DNA from: SKKL01 sp046543225
GTDB lineage: Bacteria > Actinomycetota > Acidimicrobiia > Acidimicrobiales > SKKL01
Assembly: GCA_046543225.1 (NCBI GenBank)
Contig: JBKGZW010000001.1
Location: 1-59,132, forward strand
Direction: 5' to 3'
Length of the DNA: 59,132 nucleotides
The translations under genes were made by a program, and so were the position numbers. The notes below the pieces were generated by a model. The model did no database searches, was not told the DNA's origin, and saw only the letters and a program-made list of their open reading frames with translations. The number at the start of each line of letters is the position of its first letter. The stretch's first letter is position 1. Shown one piece after another: positions 10,205 through 17,208 of this stretch.

Positions 10205-10552
10205 ATGGCCACCCCAGTCGGTCCCTACACGCCGATCGTCCGGGCCGGTGACTGGCTGATCGTGTCCGGCCAGGTCGGCATCGTCGACGGCAAGCTCGTC
10301 GACGGCGGCACCGCCGGTCAGCTCACCCAGGCCCTGGCCAACATGGAGGCGCTGCTCGCCGGCGAAGGCGCCACCAAGGAGAACGTCGTCAAGACCACCG
10401 TCTTTCTCCGCCACATGAGCGACTACCCGCTGATGAACGACACCTACATCGCGTTCTTCGGCGACCATCGCCCCGCCCGCTCGGCGATCGGGGTCGCCGA
10501 GCTCCCCATCGGGGCCCTCGTCGAGGTCGAAGCCTGGGCTCACGTCGCCTAG
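10205..10552 (+). CDS. ridA: RidA/YjgF family enamine/imine deaminase
   Basis: A 115-residue RidA protein: GPYTPIVRAGDWLIVSGQ at the N-terminus and RPARSAIGV, which holds the carboxylate-binding arginine, near residue 96. Archetypal RidA hydrolyses reactive 2-aminoacrylate intermediates from PLP enzymes. Length matches the trimeric family. SD GAGGAG lies in front of the ATG, 22 bases after the preceding gene. Confidence 0.93.
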   Translation: MATPVGPYTPIVRAGDWLIVSGQVGIVDGKLVDGGTAGQLTQALANMEALLAGEGATKENVVKTTVFLRHMSDYPLMNDTYIAFFGDHRPARSAIGVAELPIGALVEVEAWAHVA

Positions 10553-10562
10553 GATCAGGCCC

Positions 10563-10721
10563 ATGATCGGACCGGCCATCATCGTCGTGGTACTGCTCGT
10601 CGTCATCCCCGTCGGGGTGCTGATCACGGGCGCGGTCATCGCCGGGGTGCTGGGCTGGCTGCTGCGACACAACGGCGAGGTCGAGCACGAGGGCAGCGAG
10701 CTGGTCGAGCTCTACAACTGA
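10563..10721 (+). CDS. Small membrane protein of unknown function (52 aa)
   Basis: ATG at 10563 opens a 52-residue frame ending at TGA 10719-10721. It is hydrophobic from residue 4 to about 34 (AIIVVVLLVVIPVGVLI, then AVIAGVLGWLL) and ends in an acidic tail, EVEHEGSELVELYN. This suggests one long or two short membrane segments. TAGGAT at 10550-10555 lies seven bases before the ATG and overlaps the ridA stop, so a leaderless transcript is likely. The clean promoter spacing and strong hydrophobicity make it a real gene; no family was recognised. Confidence 0.65.
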   Translation: MIGPAIIVVVLLVVIPVGVLITGAVIAGVLGWLLRHNGEVEHEGSELVELYN

Positions 10722-10852
10722 ACGAGCCACGACAACCGAAAGATCTGGCCCTTGCCCCTGTTCGCCGCTGCGCTCGTGGGTTAGCCTGGCGACGCTTCAA
10801 CAGGTGGGTTTCCGGCGAACGCCGATCCCAGCACGACGAAAGGGGATCGGTC

Positions 10853-11053
10853 TTGGCTACCGGTACCGTCAAGTGGTTCAACGCCGAGAAGGGCTACGGC
10901 TTCATCTCGCGCGAGGGTGGGAGCGACGTGTTCGTCCACTTCTCCGCGATCCAGGGCAGTGGCTACCGCTCGCTCGACGAAGGTCAGACCGTCGAGTTCG
11001 AGGTCACGACCGGCCCGAAGGGCGACCAGGCCCAGGACGTTCGACCCGTCTGA
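10853..11053 (+). CDS. cspA: Cold-shock protein, CspA family
   Basis: A 66-residue single cold-shock domain with RNP1 KGYGFISR and RNP2 VFVHFSAI, beginning MATGTVKWFN when the TTG at 10853 is used as start. It binds single-stranded RNA/DNA and acts as an RNA chaperone. SD AAAGGGGA precedes the TTG. The 130-base upstream gap allows the long 5' leader typical of cold-shock genes; TAGCCT at 10782-10787 is a possible -10. Confidence 0.97.
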   Translation: MATGTVKWFNAEKGYGFISREGGSDVFVHFSAIQGSGYRSLDEGQTVEFEVTTGPKGDQAQDVRPV

Positions 11054-11055
11054 CC

Positions 11056-11087
11056 AGCAACTGAGCAACTGAACAACCGAGCAACGA
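11056..11087. repeat. Four imperfect 8-bp tandem repeats after cspA
   Basis: Immediately after the cspA stop are four head-to-tail octamers: AGCAACTG, AGCAACTG, AACAACCG and AGCAACGA. The first two are identical. They are comparatively AC-rich and unlikely to fold, so would give an unstructured 3'UTR segment. Function unknown. Confidence 0.6.
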
Positions 11088-11097
11088 TCGCGACAGT

Positions 11098-11123
11098 GGT
11101 GGCCGTCCTCGGGGGCGGCCACC
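11098..11123 (+). terminator. GC hairpin downstream of cspA
   Basis: GGTGGCCG (11098-11105) pairs perfectly with CGGCCACC (11116-11123) around a 10-base loop. No T tract follows, as is common for actinobacterial terminators. It sits between convergent cspA and glnR and could end both transcripts. Confidence 0.5.
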
Positions 11124-11160
11124 GCCGCGTGGGCCCGGCAGCGCGGGACCCCGGGGCGGG

Positions 11161-11841
11161 TCAGCTCATCCAGCGCGACTGGCCGAACGAATACCCCACC
11201 GAGCGGATCGTCTGGATGAGGTTGGCGTGCTCCTCGCCGAGCTTGGCCCGCAGTCGCCGGATGTGGACATCCACGGTGCGCGCACCCCCGTAGTACTCAT
11301 AGCCCCACACCCGGCTCAGCAGGGTCTCGCGGGTGAAGACCTTGCCGGGGTGCGCGGCGAGGAACTTCAACAGCTCGTACTCCATGTAGGTGAGGTCGAG
11401 GGGACGCCCGCCGATGGCTGCCTGGTAGGTCTCGAGGTTGAGGACCAGATCCTTGTACTCGATGAGCTCGGGTCGGGTGCCGCGACCGGTGCGCCAGAAC
11501 AGGTGCTTGAGCCTGGCCTCGAGCTCGCGGGGGTGGAACGGGGTGAGCAAGAAGTCGTCGAAGAGGTCGTCGCGCAGCTCGAGGTCGCCGAGCTGGGCCC
11601 CCGAGATCAGCAGGAGGAGCGGTTCGAGGGGGACGTCGCGCTTGCGGAGCTCGCGGCACACCGCGAACGCACCCTCGGGATCGGTGTCGGCACAGACCAC
11701 CGCCCCTGCCCAACCATCGGGCGGCTCCTGGCGGTCGACCGACATCTCGTCGCCCGCGGGCTTCCACGGGTAGCCGCCCAGGTCGAGCGCCTGGGCAAGC
11801 TCCGGTGGAGCCGGATCGGGGAAGAGCAGGAGGGGTTCCAT
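11161..11841 (-). CDS. glnR: GlnR-type orphan OmpR-family nitrogen regulator
   Basis: A 226-residue regulator with a degenerate receiver domain (about 1-115) and a very clear OmpR winged helix: MEYELLKFLAAHPGKVF, then VWGYEYYGGARTVDVHIRRL and a final SVGYSFG. The same arrangement and near-identical winged-helix wording occur in Streptomyces GlnR, the master regulator of nitrogen assimilation, which lacks normal phosphorylation. It starts 8 bases after glnA2 ends and should be co-transcribed with it. No histidine kinase is nearby. Identification as GlnR rests on sequence resemblance plus context. Confidence 0.8.
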   Translation of the reverse strand: MEPLLLFPDPAPPELAQALDLGGYPWKPAGDEMSVDRQEPPDGWAGAVVCADTDPEGAFAVCRELRKRDVPLEPLLLLISGAQLGDLELRDDLFDDFLLTPFHPRELEARLKHLFWRTGRGTRPELIEYKDLVLNLETYQAAIGGRPLDLTYMEYELLKFLAAHPGKVFTRETLLSRVWGYEYYGGARTVDVHIRRLRAKLGEEHANLIQTIRSVGYSFGQSRWMS

Positions 11842-11849
11842 GTGGGGAG

Positions 11850-13184
11850 CTACCAGTTGGGGAGGTATCGACTCAGCTCGAACTGGGAGACGTGGGCCTT
11901 GTAGTCGGCCCACTCGGCCCGCTTGTTGCGCAGGAACCACTCGAAGATGTGCTCGCCGAGGGTCTCGGCCACCAGCTCGGAGCGCTCCATCTCGTCGAGC
12001 GCCTCGGCCAGCGACTGGGGCAGGGCCCGCAGCCCCGCGGCCTTGCGTTCGAGGTCGGTCATCTCGAACACGTTGGTGGCGGCTTCGGGTGGAAGCTCGT
12101 AGTTGCCCTCGATGCCGGCCAGGCCGGCAGCGAGCATGGTGGAGAAGGCCAGGTAGGGGTTGCACGCCGGGTCGGGCGAGCGGAACTCGATGCGGGTGGA
12201 CGACGCCTTGCCGGCCTTGGTGACCGGGATGCGGATCAGCGCCGAGCGGTTGTTGCGGGCCCACGACAGGAACACCGGGGCCTCGTAGCCGACGATGAGC
12301 CGCTTGTAGGAGTTGACCAGCTGGTTGGTCATCGCGGTGATCTCGGGCGCGTGGTGCAACAACCCGGCGATGAACGACCGACCGACCTTGGACAGCTTGT
12401 AGGGGTCGTCGGCGTCGTAGAACGCGTTGGTGTCGCCCTCGAACAGCGACAGGTGGGTGTGCATGCCCGACCCTTGCTGGCCGGCGAGTGGTTTGGGCAT
12501 GAACGTGGCGTAGGCGCCGTGCTCCATGGCGATCTCGCGAACGACCAGCCGGAAGGTCATCACGTTGTCGGCCATCGACAGCGCGTCGGTGTAGCGCAGG
12601 TCGATCTCGTGCTGGCTGGCGGAGTCCTCGTGGAACGAGTACTCGACCGGGATGCCCATCGCCTCGAGCATGTGGATGGTGCGCTGGCGGATGTTGCCGG
12701 CGACATCGGCGGTGGTGAGGTCGAAGTACGACGCGGTGTCGAGCGGCTCGGGCGCCTTGGTCGGGTCGCCGTTGGCGAAGTAGAAGAACTCCATCTCCGG
12801 CGCGCACAGGAACGAGTAGCCGCGCTCGTGGGCCCGGTCGAGGTTGCGTCGCAGGACCTGGCGGGAGTCGCCGGCGAAGGGACTGCCGTCGGGGTTCTCG
12901 ATGTCGCAGAACATGCGGGCGGTGGTGCCGTCCTCGTTGGCCCACGGCAACAGCTCGAAGCTGTTGGGGTCGGGGCGAGCCAGCACGTCGCTCTCCTGCA
13001 CGCGGGAGAAGCCGTCGATGGAGCTGCCGTCGAAGTGCATGCCCTCGTCGAACGCGGTCTCGAGCTCGGCGGGGGAGATGGCGAACGACTTGAGCTGGCC
13101 CAACACATCGGTGAACCAGAGCCGCACGAGGCGGACCCCGCGCTCCTCGACCGTTCGCAACACGTAGTCCTGCTGGCGTTCCAT
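11850..13184 (-). CDS. glnA2: Glutamine synthetase, GlnA2-like (type I, no adenylylation site)
   Basis: A 444-residue GSI with HFDGSSIDGF, the metal/ATP motif MPKPLAGQQGSGMHTH and NRSALIRIP. The position of the adenylylated tyrosine in GSI-beta is here NVFEMTDLER, so GlnE should not modify it. Start (MERQQDYVLRTVEERGVRLV) and end resemble mycobacterial/streptomycete GlnA2 closely. Mycobacterial GlnA2 makes glutamine, while some Streptomyces GlnA2/3 proteins glutamylate polyamines, so the substrate is open. It is transcribed with glnR and divergently from glnII. Confidence 0.92.
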   Translation of the reverse strand: MERQQDYVLRTVEERGVRLVRLWFTDVLGQLKSFAISPAELETAFDEGMHFDGSSIDGFSRVQESDVLARPDPNSFELLPWANEDGTTARMFCDIENPDGSPFAGDSRQVLRRNLDRAHERGYSFLCAPEMEFFYFANGDPTKAPEPLDTASYFDLTTADVAGNIRQRTIHMLEAMGIPVEYSFHEDSASQHEIDLRYTDALSMADNVMTFRLVVREIAMEHGAYATFMPKPLAGQQGSGMHTHLSLFEGDTNAFYDADDPYKLSKVGRSFIAGLLHHAPEITAMTNQLVNSYKRLIVGYEAPVFLSWARNNRSALIRIPVTKAGKASSTRIEFRSPDPACNPYLAFSTMLAAGLAGIEGNYELPPEAATNVFEMTDLERKAAGLRALPQSLAEALDEMERSELVAETLGEHIFEWFLRNKRAEWADYKAHVSQFELSRYLPNW

Positions 13185-13234
13185 GGCGCAATGGTGCCAC
13201 GTGGGGCGGTGCGACTCGTCCTCGATCCAGGTCC

Positions 13235-13256
13235 GTTCACATAGCGTTCATACATG
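13235..13256 (+). promoter_or_regulatory. Two 11-bp direct repeats upstream of glnII (PHO-box/GlnR-box-like)
   Basis: GTTCACATAGC (13235-13245) and GTTCATACATG (13246-13256) are head-to-tail 11-base units, the periodicity and GTTCAC core of Streptomyces PhoP boxes; GlnR operators also have 11-base spacing. The site lies about 90 bases before glnII and 50 bases from glnA2, in the shared divergent promoter region. In Streptomyces PhoP and GlnR compete at glutamine synthetase promoters, which makes the match sensible. Confidence 0.5.
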
Positions 13257-13343
13257 TGCAACGGCGGGGAAACGGCCACTGCCTACCGTCATCGGCGACG
13301 GGCCCCATGGCCCACCAATCCCACCGTTGAGAGGACAACACGA

Positions 13344-14342
13344 GTGAGCTACCGGGCTGAGTACATCTGGATCGACGGAAGCGAGCCGACCGGCCGCCTT
13401 CGATCGAAGACCAAGGTCGTTCCTGACGGCACCGAGCCCCCCATCTGGGGCTTCGACGGATCGAGCACCAACCAGGCGCCGGGCGCGAACTCGGACTGCG
13501 TCCTGCGTCCGGTCGCGACCTATCCCGACCCGATCAGGGGCGGCAACGACAAGCTCGTCATGTGCGAGGTGCTGTTGCCGGACATGACCCCCCATCCGAC
13601 CAACACCCGCGCGGCGTGTGCCGAGGTCGCCGAGCGCTACGCCGACCAGGAGCCGTGGTTCGGCATCGAGCAGGAGTACACGTTCCTGCAGAACGGCCAC
13701 CCCCTGGGCTGGCCCCAGGGCGGCTTCCCCGGCCCCCAGGGCCCCTACTACTGCGGTGTCGGCGCCGACGAGATCTGGGGTCGTGACATCGTCGAGATGC
13801 ACACCAAGGCCTGCATGGACGCCGGTCTGGCCATCTCGGGCACCAACGCCGAGGTGATGATGGGGCAGTGGGAGTTCCAGATCGGCCCCGCGAGCCCGCT
13901 CGACGTGTCCGACCAGATCTGGGTCGCCCGCTGGCTGCTCTACCGCTGCGGCGAGGAGTTCGACGTCGCCGCCACCCTCGACCCCAAGCCGGTCCAGGGC
14001 GACTGGAACGGTGCCGGTGCGCACACCAACTTCTCGACCAATGCGATGCGGGAAGGCTACGACCCGATCATCGCTGCCTGTGAGGCACTGGGCGCCAAGG
14101 CCGAGGAGCACATCCGCAACTACGGCCCCGGTGTCGAGCAGCGCCTCACCGGCCTGCACGAGACGGCCCCGTGGACCGAGTTCAAGTACGGCGTGTCGGA
14201 CCGCGGCGCGTCGGTCCGCATCCCGTGGCAGGTCGAGGTCGACAAGAAGGGCTACATCGAGGATCGTCGCCCGAACGCCAACTGCGACCCCTACGTGGTG
14301 ACCCGCATGATCACCGACACCTGCTGCAGCGCCCTGGCCTGA
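13344..14342 (+). CDS. glnII: Glutamine synthetase type II (eukaryotic-like)
   Basis: A 332-residue GSII: YIWIDGSEPTGRLRSKTKV at the start, then PPIWGFDGSSTNQA, WFGIEQEYTFL, GQWEFQIGP, NGAGAHTNFST and RIPWQVEVDKKGYIEDRRP. This enzyme family is typical of eukaryotes, rhizobia and Streptomyces and is not regulated by adenylylation. It forms glutamine from glutamate and ammonia. The GTG at 13344 has GAGAGG upstream and starts at the conserved N-terminus. Confidence 0.95.
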   Translation: MSYRAEYIWIDGSEPTGRLRSKTKVVPDGTEPPIWGFDGSSTNQAPGANSDCVLRPVATYPDPIRGGNDKLVMCEVLLPDMTPHPTNTRAACAEVAERYADQEPWFGIEQEYTFLQNGHPLGWPQGGFPGPQGPYYCGVGADEIWGRDIVEMHTKACMDAGLAISGTNAEVMMGQWEFQIGPASPLDVSDQIWVARWLLYRCGEEFDVAATLDPKPVQGDWNGAGAHTNFSTNAMREGYDPIIAACEALGAKAEEHIRNYGPGVEQRLTGLHETAPWTEFKYGVSDRGASVRIPWQVEVDKKGYIEDRRPNANCDPYVVTRMITDTCCSALA

Positions 14343-14355
14343 CCGCCACGTCGTT

Positions 14356-14385
14356 CCCCGGCGCGCGTCTGGCCGCGCGCCGGGG
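14356..14385 (+). terminator. Strong GC hairpin after glnII
   Basis: A perfect 12-bp stem: CCCCGGCGCGCG (14356-14367) and CGCGCGCCGGGG (14374-14385) with loop TCTGGC, 14 bases after the glnII stop. There is no T tract. It should separate glnII transcription from the downstream glnA. Confidence 0.7.
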
Positions 14386-14450
14386 ATCCATTGGGGTCGT
14401 CGTCGGCTGCGCACCTAAGCTCCGGTGAAGTCCGCGTCATGGGAGGTCTG

Positions 14451-15875
14451 ATGGAGGAGCGCACGCCCGCCGAGGTGCTGGAGCTGGTCGAACGCGAGGG
14501 CTGCGAGTTCGTCGATCTCCGGTTCTCCGATCTTCCCGGGGTCATGCAGCACGTGTCGATCCCCGCCAACCTGCTCGATGACTCACACTTCGAGGACGGC
14601 CACGGCTTCGACGGCTCGTCGGTGCGCGGGTTCCAGGAGATCCAGGAATCGGACATGGTGCTGGTGGCCGACCCCAACACCGCCTACATCGACCCCTTCC
14701 GGCAGCGGAAGACGGCGGTGCTGCACTGCTTCGTGGCCGACCCGGTCACCGGAGAGAGCTACACGCGCGACCCTCGCTATGTCGCCACCAAGGCCGAGGC
14801 CCACCTCTACGCCTCGGGGATCGCCGACGCCGCCTTCTTCGGGCCCGAGCCCGAGTTCTTCATCTTCGACGACGTGCGGTTCGCGACCAACGGCAACTCG
14901 GCGTTCTACGCGGTCGACTCCGTCGAGGGTCAGTGGAACACCGGCACCGACGAGGGTCCCAACCTCGGCTACAAGCCGCGCACCAAGCAGGGCTACTTCC
15001 CCGCGCCGCCGATGGACCACTACCAGGACCTGCGCTCGGAGATGTCGGCCACGCTGCACGCGGTCGGCATCGACACCGAGTTGCACCACCACGAGGTCGC
15101 CAGTGGTGGTCAGGGCGAGATCGGCATCCGCTTCGCCACGCTGCTGTCCATGGCCGACAACCTCATGACCTTCAAGTACGTGCTCAAGAACGTGGCCTGG
15201 GCGGCCGGCAAGTCGCTCACCTTCATGCCCAAGCCGATCTTCGGCGACAACGGATCGGGCATGCACGTGCACCAGTCGCTGTGGAAGGGCGGCGAGCCAC
15301 TGTTCTTCGCCGAGACCGGCTACGCAGGGCTGTCCGACATCGCCCGCTGGTACATCGGCGGCCTGTTGAGCCACGCCCCGGCCGTGCTGGCGTTCACCAA
15401 CCCCACCACCAACTCCTACAAGCGGCTGGTGCCGGGCTATGAGGCGCCGGTCAACCTGGTCTACAGCCAGCGGAACCGGTCGGCGGCGTGTCGCATCCCC
15501 ATCGCCCAGAAGAGCCCCAAGGCCAAGCGGGTCGAGTTCCGCTGCCCCGACTCCACGTCGAACCCGTACCTGGCGTTCGCGGCGATGATGATGGCCGGTC
15601 TCGACGGGATCCAGCAGCGCATCGAGCCGCCCGACCCGGTCGACAAGGACCTCTACGACCTGCCCCCGGCCGAGCTGGCCAACGTCCCCATGGTGCCCGG
15701 GTCGCTCGAGCAGGTGCTCGACGCGCTCGAGGCCGACCAGGACTTCCTCCTCGCCGGCGACGTGTTCACCCCCGACCTCATCGACACCTGGGTGGCCTAC
15801 AAGCGCGAGAACGAGGTCGACGCCCTGCGCCTGCGCCCGCACCCCTACGAGTTCTCGCTCTACTACGACATCTGA
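14451..15875 (+). CDS. glnA: Glutamine synthetase GSI-beta, adenylylatable
   Basis: A 474-residue GSI-beta: GFDGSSVRGFQEIQESDM, FFGPEPEFFIFDD, MPKPIFGDNGSGMHVHQS, NRSAACRIP, and KDLYDLPPAELANVP near residue 400, which contains the adenylylation tyrosine. It is the main ammonia-assimilating dodecameric enzyme, and the matching adenylyltransferase glnE is in this window at 35.6-38.3 kb. Of two nearby ATGs, 14451 is chosen because GGGAGG (14441-14446) is correctly spaced before it. Confidence 0.97.
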   Translation: MEERTPAEVLELVEREGCEFVDLRFSDLPGVMQHVSIPANLLDDSHFEDGHGFDGSSVRGFQEIQESDMVLVADPNTAYIDPFRQRKTAVLHCFVADPVTGESYTRDPRYVATKAEAHLYASGIADAAFFGPEPEFFIFDDVRFATNGNSAFYAVDSVEGQWNTGTDEGPNLGYKPRTKQGYFPAPPMDHYQDLRSEMSATLHAVGIDTELHHHEVASGGQGEIGIRFATLLSMADNLMTFKYVLKNVAWAAGKSLTFMPKPIFGDNGSGMHVHQSLWKGGEPLFFAETGYAGLSDIARWYIGGLLSHAPAVLAFTNPTTNSYKRLVPGYEAPVNLVYSQRNRSAACRIPIAQKSPKAKRVEFRCPDSTSNPYLAFAAMMMAGLDGIQQRIEPPDPVDKDLYDLPPAELANVPMVPGSLEQVLDALEADQDFLLAGDVFTPDLIDTWVAYKRENEVDALRLRPHPYEFSLYYDI

Positions 15876-15951
15876 GGGGACGGGCGGCCGCGGTGGCCCG
15901 GTGAATCGCGGGTGACGCCGAAGCGAGGGCCCGACGTCGATGGTGACGAGA

Positions 15952-16000
15952 GTTCACCCGAACGTGAGGTGAACGTCGGGTCATGGTCCGTTCATGTTCG
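15952..16000 (+). promoter_or_regulatory. PHO-box-like 11-bp repeat array before the ABC transporter operon
   Basis: GTTCACC (15952-15958) and GGTGAAC (15968-15974) form an inverted pair with 9 bases between. From 15968 three consecutive 11-mers follow: GGTGAACGTCG, GGTCATGGTCC (15979-15989) and GTTCATGTTCG (15990-16000). The last two fit the Streptomyces PhoP direct-repeat pattern well. The site ends 65 bases before the lipoprotein start. It resembles the repeats before glnII, so one regulator may act at both. Confidence 0.5.
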
Positions 16001-16064
16001 ATCCGCGCGTGGATGATCCTCTTCGAGGCACCGCCAACCGGTGCACAGATCGAGGAGGAACCAC

Positions 16065-17207
16065 ATGCAACTCAGATCCCCGCACATCGCACGCATCGTC
16101 GCCGCCCTGTTCGCCGTCGCCATCCTCGCCGCCGCGTGCGGTGACGACGACGGTGATGCCGCGGCCGGCGCCGAGGACGCGGCGGCCGACGGGAGCCCAT
16201 CGGAGCAGGGCGGCGGCGACGATGGCGATGGCGGCGACGACGGCGACGGCGACGGCGAGTGCGAGCCCGAGGACGGAGCGCTCCGCGTCTACATGAACCC
16301 CTGGGGTCCGACGATGAGCGACCGCTTCACCGAGGACACCGGGATCCCCACCGAGATCGCCGACCTGGGTGGTGGCGAGATCCTGTCGCGCATCGCCGCC
16401 GAGGCCAACAACCCGCAGTGGGACGTCGTCGTGCTCGACGGCCACGGCAGCCTGCAGGGTCTGGCCGACCAGGGTGACCTGCTCACCGACTGGTCGGTGC
16501 CGAGCCTCGACAACCTCGACGCCGACGGGCGCGAGCTGCTGCCCGACGACCACTCGTGGGTCCCGATCAGCCTCCACGCCGGTGCGGTCCTCGCCTACAA
16601 CACCGACGCCCTCGGCGACGACGTGCCGTCGACGTGGGCCGACCTCACCGACCCCAGCTATGCGCCGATCGGGATCGCCGATCCCGCCGTCGCCGCGCCC
16701 GCGTACCCGATCGTGTCGTGGTTCTTCGACGACCTCGGCACCGAGTCCGCCCAGGACTACTTCAGCACCCTCGCCGAGAACGGGCTCAACACCTATCCGA
16801 AGAACGGGCCGGTCGCCCAGGCGCTGGCGTCCGGGGAGGTCTCGGTCGCCATGTTGCAGGAGCAGAACGTCTACGGACTCCTCGAGGACGGCGAGCCGGT
16901 CGAGTTCGTCTGGCCCGACGAGGGCGCACCCGGGGTGGTGCGAGCGATGGCGATCAGCGCCGACACGCCACGCCCGTGCGCCGCGCAGGCGTTCGCCGAC
17001 TGGCTCTTCACCCCCGAGACCATGACCTATCTCATGGCCGAGGGCGGGGACGACGGCATCCTCTCCCCGCTGGTGGAGGGAACCGACACCTCGTCGCTGC
17101 CCGAGCAGCGTCCGGAGGACGGCCCGCTGCCGTACCCCAGCGCCGACTACTCGGCCGAGATGGAGGTCGAGATCAAGGACTGGTTCGCCAACCAGCTCCC
17201 CGGTTGA
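16065..17207 (+). CDS. ABC transporter substrate-binding lipoprotein
   Basis: A 380-residue exported lipoprotein: signal sequence ending LFAVAILAAAC, a roughly 45-residue Asp/Glu/Gly-rich linker, then a type II periplasmic-binding fold (LRVYMNPWGPTMSDRF, DVVVLDG, AVLAYNTDAL, YPKNGPVAQALASGEV). This layout is that of the iron/thiamine/phosphonate cluster of binding proteins. The paired tyrosines that bind Fe3+ in FbpA are not evident, so iron is not assured. ATG at 16065 has GAGGAGG ahead of it. It heads a tightly packed operon. Confidence 0.85.
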   Translation: MQLRSPHIARIVAALFAVAILAAACGDDDGDAAAGAEDAAADGSPSEQGGGDDGDGGDDGDGDGECEPEDGALRVYMNPWGPTMSDRFTEDTGIPTEIADLGGGEILSRIAAEANNPQWDVVVLDGHGSLQGLADQGDLLTDWSVPSLDNLDADGRELLPDDHSWVPISLHAGAVLAYNTDALGDDVPSTWADLTDPSYAPIGIADPAVAAPAYPIVSWFFDDLGTESAQDYFSTLAENGLNTYPKNGPVAQALASGEVSVAMLQEQNVYGLLEDGEPVEFVWPDEGAPGVVRAMAISADTPRPCAAQAFADWLFTPETMTYLMAEGGDDGILSPLVEGTDTSSLPEQRPEDGPLPYPSADYSAEMEVEIKDWFANQLPG

Positions 17208-17208
17208 C

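Noticed and set aside
14439..14453. ATG 14439 as start of glnA
   Set aside because: It would place the good SD GGGAGG inside the coding region; ATG 14451 has the right spacing and matches the family N-terminus.
15876..16064. Cobalamin riboswitch before the transporter/CobO-like operon
   Set aside because: The 189-base leader lacks the B12-box and enough length for the full aptamer; repeats there look like protein-binding sites.
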